DNA from: Gordonia namibiensis NBRC 108229
GTDB taxonomy: Bacteria > Actinomycetota > Actinomycetes > Mycobacteriales > Mycobacteriaceae
Assembly: GCF_000298235.1 (NCBI RefSeq)
Contig: NZ_BAHE01000026.1
Span: forward strand, 1-38,525
Direction: 5' to 3'
DNA length: 38,525 nt
Shown in pieces: positions 37,423 to 38,525 of the stretch. The notes under the pieces are model-generated. The model did not search any database. It was not told the origin of the DNA and saw nothing but the letters and a program-made list of their open reading frames with translations. The translations under genes and the position numbers were made by a program. How positions within the stretch are numbered: position 1 is the first letter of the stretch; each line of letters starts with the position of its first letter.

Positions 37423-38418
37423 GTGACTGTCAGCAGCGAAACCCCAGTCCGACTGACCGGATACGCCCACGGCGGCGGTTGCGCCTGCAAGATCCCGCCG
37501 GGCGAGCTCGAGCAGGCGGTCGCCGGACTGACCGGCCAGGCCGGCGACGACATCATCGTCGGGCTCGACGACGGTGACGACGCCGCCGCGGTCCGGATCC
37601 GCGACGACCTCGCCGTGCTGTCCACCGCCGACTTCTTCACGCCGGTCGTCGACGATCCCTACGAATGGGGGCGCATCGCCGCCGCGAACGCGCTCTCGGA
37701 CATCTACGCGATGGGCGGGACACCGGTGGTCGCGATCAACCTCGTCGGCTGGCCGCGCGGTGTGCTACCGATGGAACTGATGACCGAGGTCCTGCGCGGT
37801 GGTCTCGCGATCGGCGCCGAAGCAGGATGCCCGGTCATCGGCGGGCACACCATCGACGACCCCGAACCGAAGTACGGCATGGCCGTCACCGGCGTCGCGA
37901 CACCGGAGAAGTTGCTGCGCAACGACGCCGCGGAGCCCGGTCGGCCCATCACCCTGACGAAGCCGATCGGGGTCGGGCTCCTCAACAACCGGCACAAGCA
38001 GACCGGGGAGGTGTTCGACGAGGCGATCGCGCTCATGACGACGCTGAACCGCGACGCGTCGACGGCGGCCGTCGACGCCGGTGTCCGGGCGGCGACCGAC
38101 GTCACCGGCTTCGGGCTCCTCGGGCATCTGCACAAGATGTGCCGGGCATCGAATATCGGCGCGGTGCTCGACCGCAGCGCGGTTCCGGCCGTGGGCGGCG
38201 CCCGTGAAGCCCTACGGGACGGATATGTCTCCGGCGGCACCCGACGGAACCTCGACTGGGTACGACCGCATCTGAGCACCGACGACGGCGTTTCCGAGGA
38301 CGATCTGCTGTTCCTCGCCGACGCCCAGACCTCCGGCGGGTTGCTGGTCATCGGGGAGGTGCCGGGGTATCCGGTGATCGGGGAGACCGTGGCCGGGCCG
38401 GGAATTCGTATTCGGTGA
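37423..38418 (+). CDS. selD: Selenide, water dikinase SelD
   Basis: ATP-dependent synthase of selenophosphate, the selenium donor for SelA. Predicted 331 residues from the GTG at 37423 (342 from an ATG at 37390). The active-site segment is YAHGGGCACKIPP; E. coli SelD has HGAGCGCK here, so the catalytic Cys and Lys are conserved and this is the Cys form rather than a selenoprotein. The ATP-binding segments GLDDGDDAAAV, STADFFTPVVDDPYEWGRIAAANALSD and GGHTIDDPEPKYGMAVTG (each split across conserved blocks) are intact, as are DVTGFGLLGHL and DAQTSGGLL near the C-terminus. It diverges from the selC-selA-selB group with the small hypothetical gene between, and a terminator follows at 38464. Confidence 0.96.
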   Translation: MTVSSETPVRLTGYAHGGGCACKIPPGELEQAVAGLTGQAGDDIIVGLDDGDDAAAVRIRDDLAVLSTADFFTPVVDDPYEWGRIAAANALSDIYAMGGTPVVAINLVGWPRGVLPMELMTEVLRGGLAIGAEAGCPVIGGHTIDDPEPKYGMAVTGVATPEKLLRNDAAEPGRPITLTKPIGVGLLNNRHKQTGEVFDEAIALMTTLNRDASTAAVDAGVRAATDVTGFGLLGHLHKMCRASNIGAVLDRSAVPAVGGAREALRDGYVSGGTRRNLDWVRPHLSTDDGVSEDDLLFLADAQTSGGLLVIGEVPGYPVIGETVAGPGIRIR

Positions 38419-38463
38419 CCCTTCGAGGCCCGTCGCCATCGCTCCTCCCGACTGCCGAACCTC

Positions 38464-38506
38464 AACTCGACCGGCAGACGTCGATCGAAGTCTGCCGGTC
38501 GGGTTG
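38464..38506 (+). terminator. Terminator of selD
   Basis: A 12-bp perfect stem (38468-38479 with 38490-38501) extends by AAC/GTT across a mismatch. The loop is 10 nt. It lies about 45 nt after the selD stop, with no T-run. Confidence 0.75.
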
Positions 38507-38525
38507 ACGTCGACCGGTGGTTGGG

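Overview
The window is GC-rich and densely packed with short intergenic gaps. Gene content points to a mycolic-acid actinobacterium (Mycobacteriales), most like Gordonia or a close relative. The evidence is a monomeric NADP-dependent isocitrate dehydrogenase, a furA-katG pair, an antigen-85-type esterase, a short DivIVA-domain protein with a Wag31-like N-terminus, Rv2466c-like thioredoxin-fold proteins, a HAIR-type (HspR) site at clpB, and many GTG starts with apparently leaderless promoters. The genus is an inference; there is no rRNA gene here.

Layout. (1) 1-5192, plus strand: a tightly overlapping catabolic operon of nitrilase-fold hydrolase, amidase-signature amidase, 14-TM MFS transporter, a cysteine hydrolase with a large internal deletion, and an NADPH-FMN reductase. 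(2) 5199-9097, minus: SDR oxidoreductase, monocysteine DsbA-like protein, and icd with a strong terminator. (3) 9318-14206, minus: a SulP anion transporter under an ArsR regulator with a palindromic operator, then furA-katG. (4) 14293-18746, minus: a secreted metallo-beta-lactamase-fold protein, two tandem secreted cupins, a helical ferritin-like protein, and fadB2. (5) 18842-19006, minus: a stand-alone DivIVA domain. (6) 19150-24637, plus: an exported mycolyltransferase-like esterase and a stand-alone C-A-PCP-C nonribosomal peptide synthetase without a thioesterase. (7) 24666-30879: a second MBL-fold hydrolase, a DUF6328 membrane protein, a DUF427 tandem protein, a second monocysteine DsbA-like protein, a cytochrome P450, a DUF2784 protein, a structured inverted-repeat element, and a lipase-like hydrolase under a 28-bp palindrome. 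(8) 31159-33711: clpB. (9) 33808-38418: the complete selenocysteine module. tRNA-Sec, selA and selB lie on the minus strand and selD diverges from them, with a small unknown gene between.

How the genes work together. SelD makes selenophosphate, SelA converts seryl-tRNA-Sec to selenocysteinyl-tRNA, and SelB delivers it to UGA codons. FurA probably represses katG in an oxidative-stress operon. The first operon looks like import and stepwise hydrolysis of an amide- or ureide-containing compound, with the flavin reductase implying an FMN-dependent monooxygenase encoded upstream of the window. The most distinctive items are the orphan NRPS, the shortened cysteine hydrolase with its catalytic triad intact, the tandem cupins in which one copy has lost a metal-ligand glutamate, the inverted-repeat element at 29501-29597, and the palindromic operators at 11404 and 30881. 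No insertion sequence, CRISPR array or phage gene was seen, and no gene-free stretch exceeds about 300 bases.
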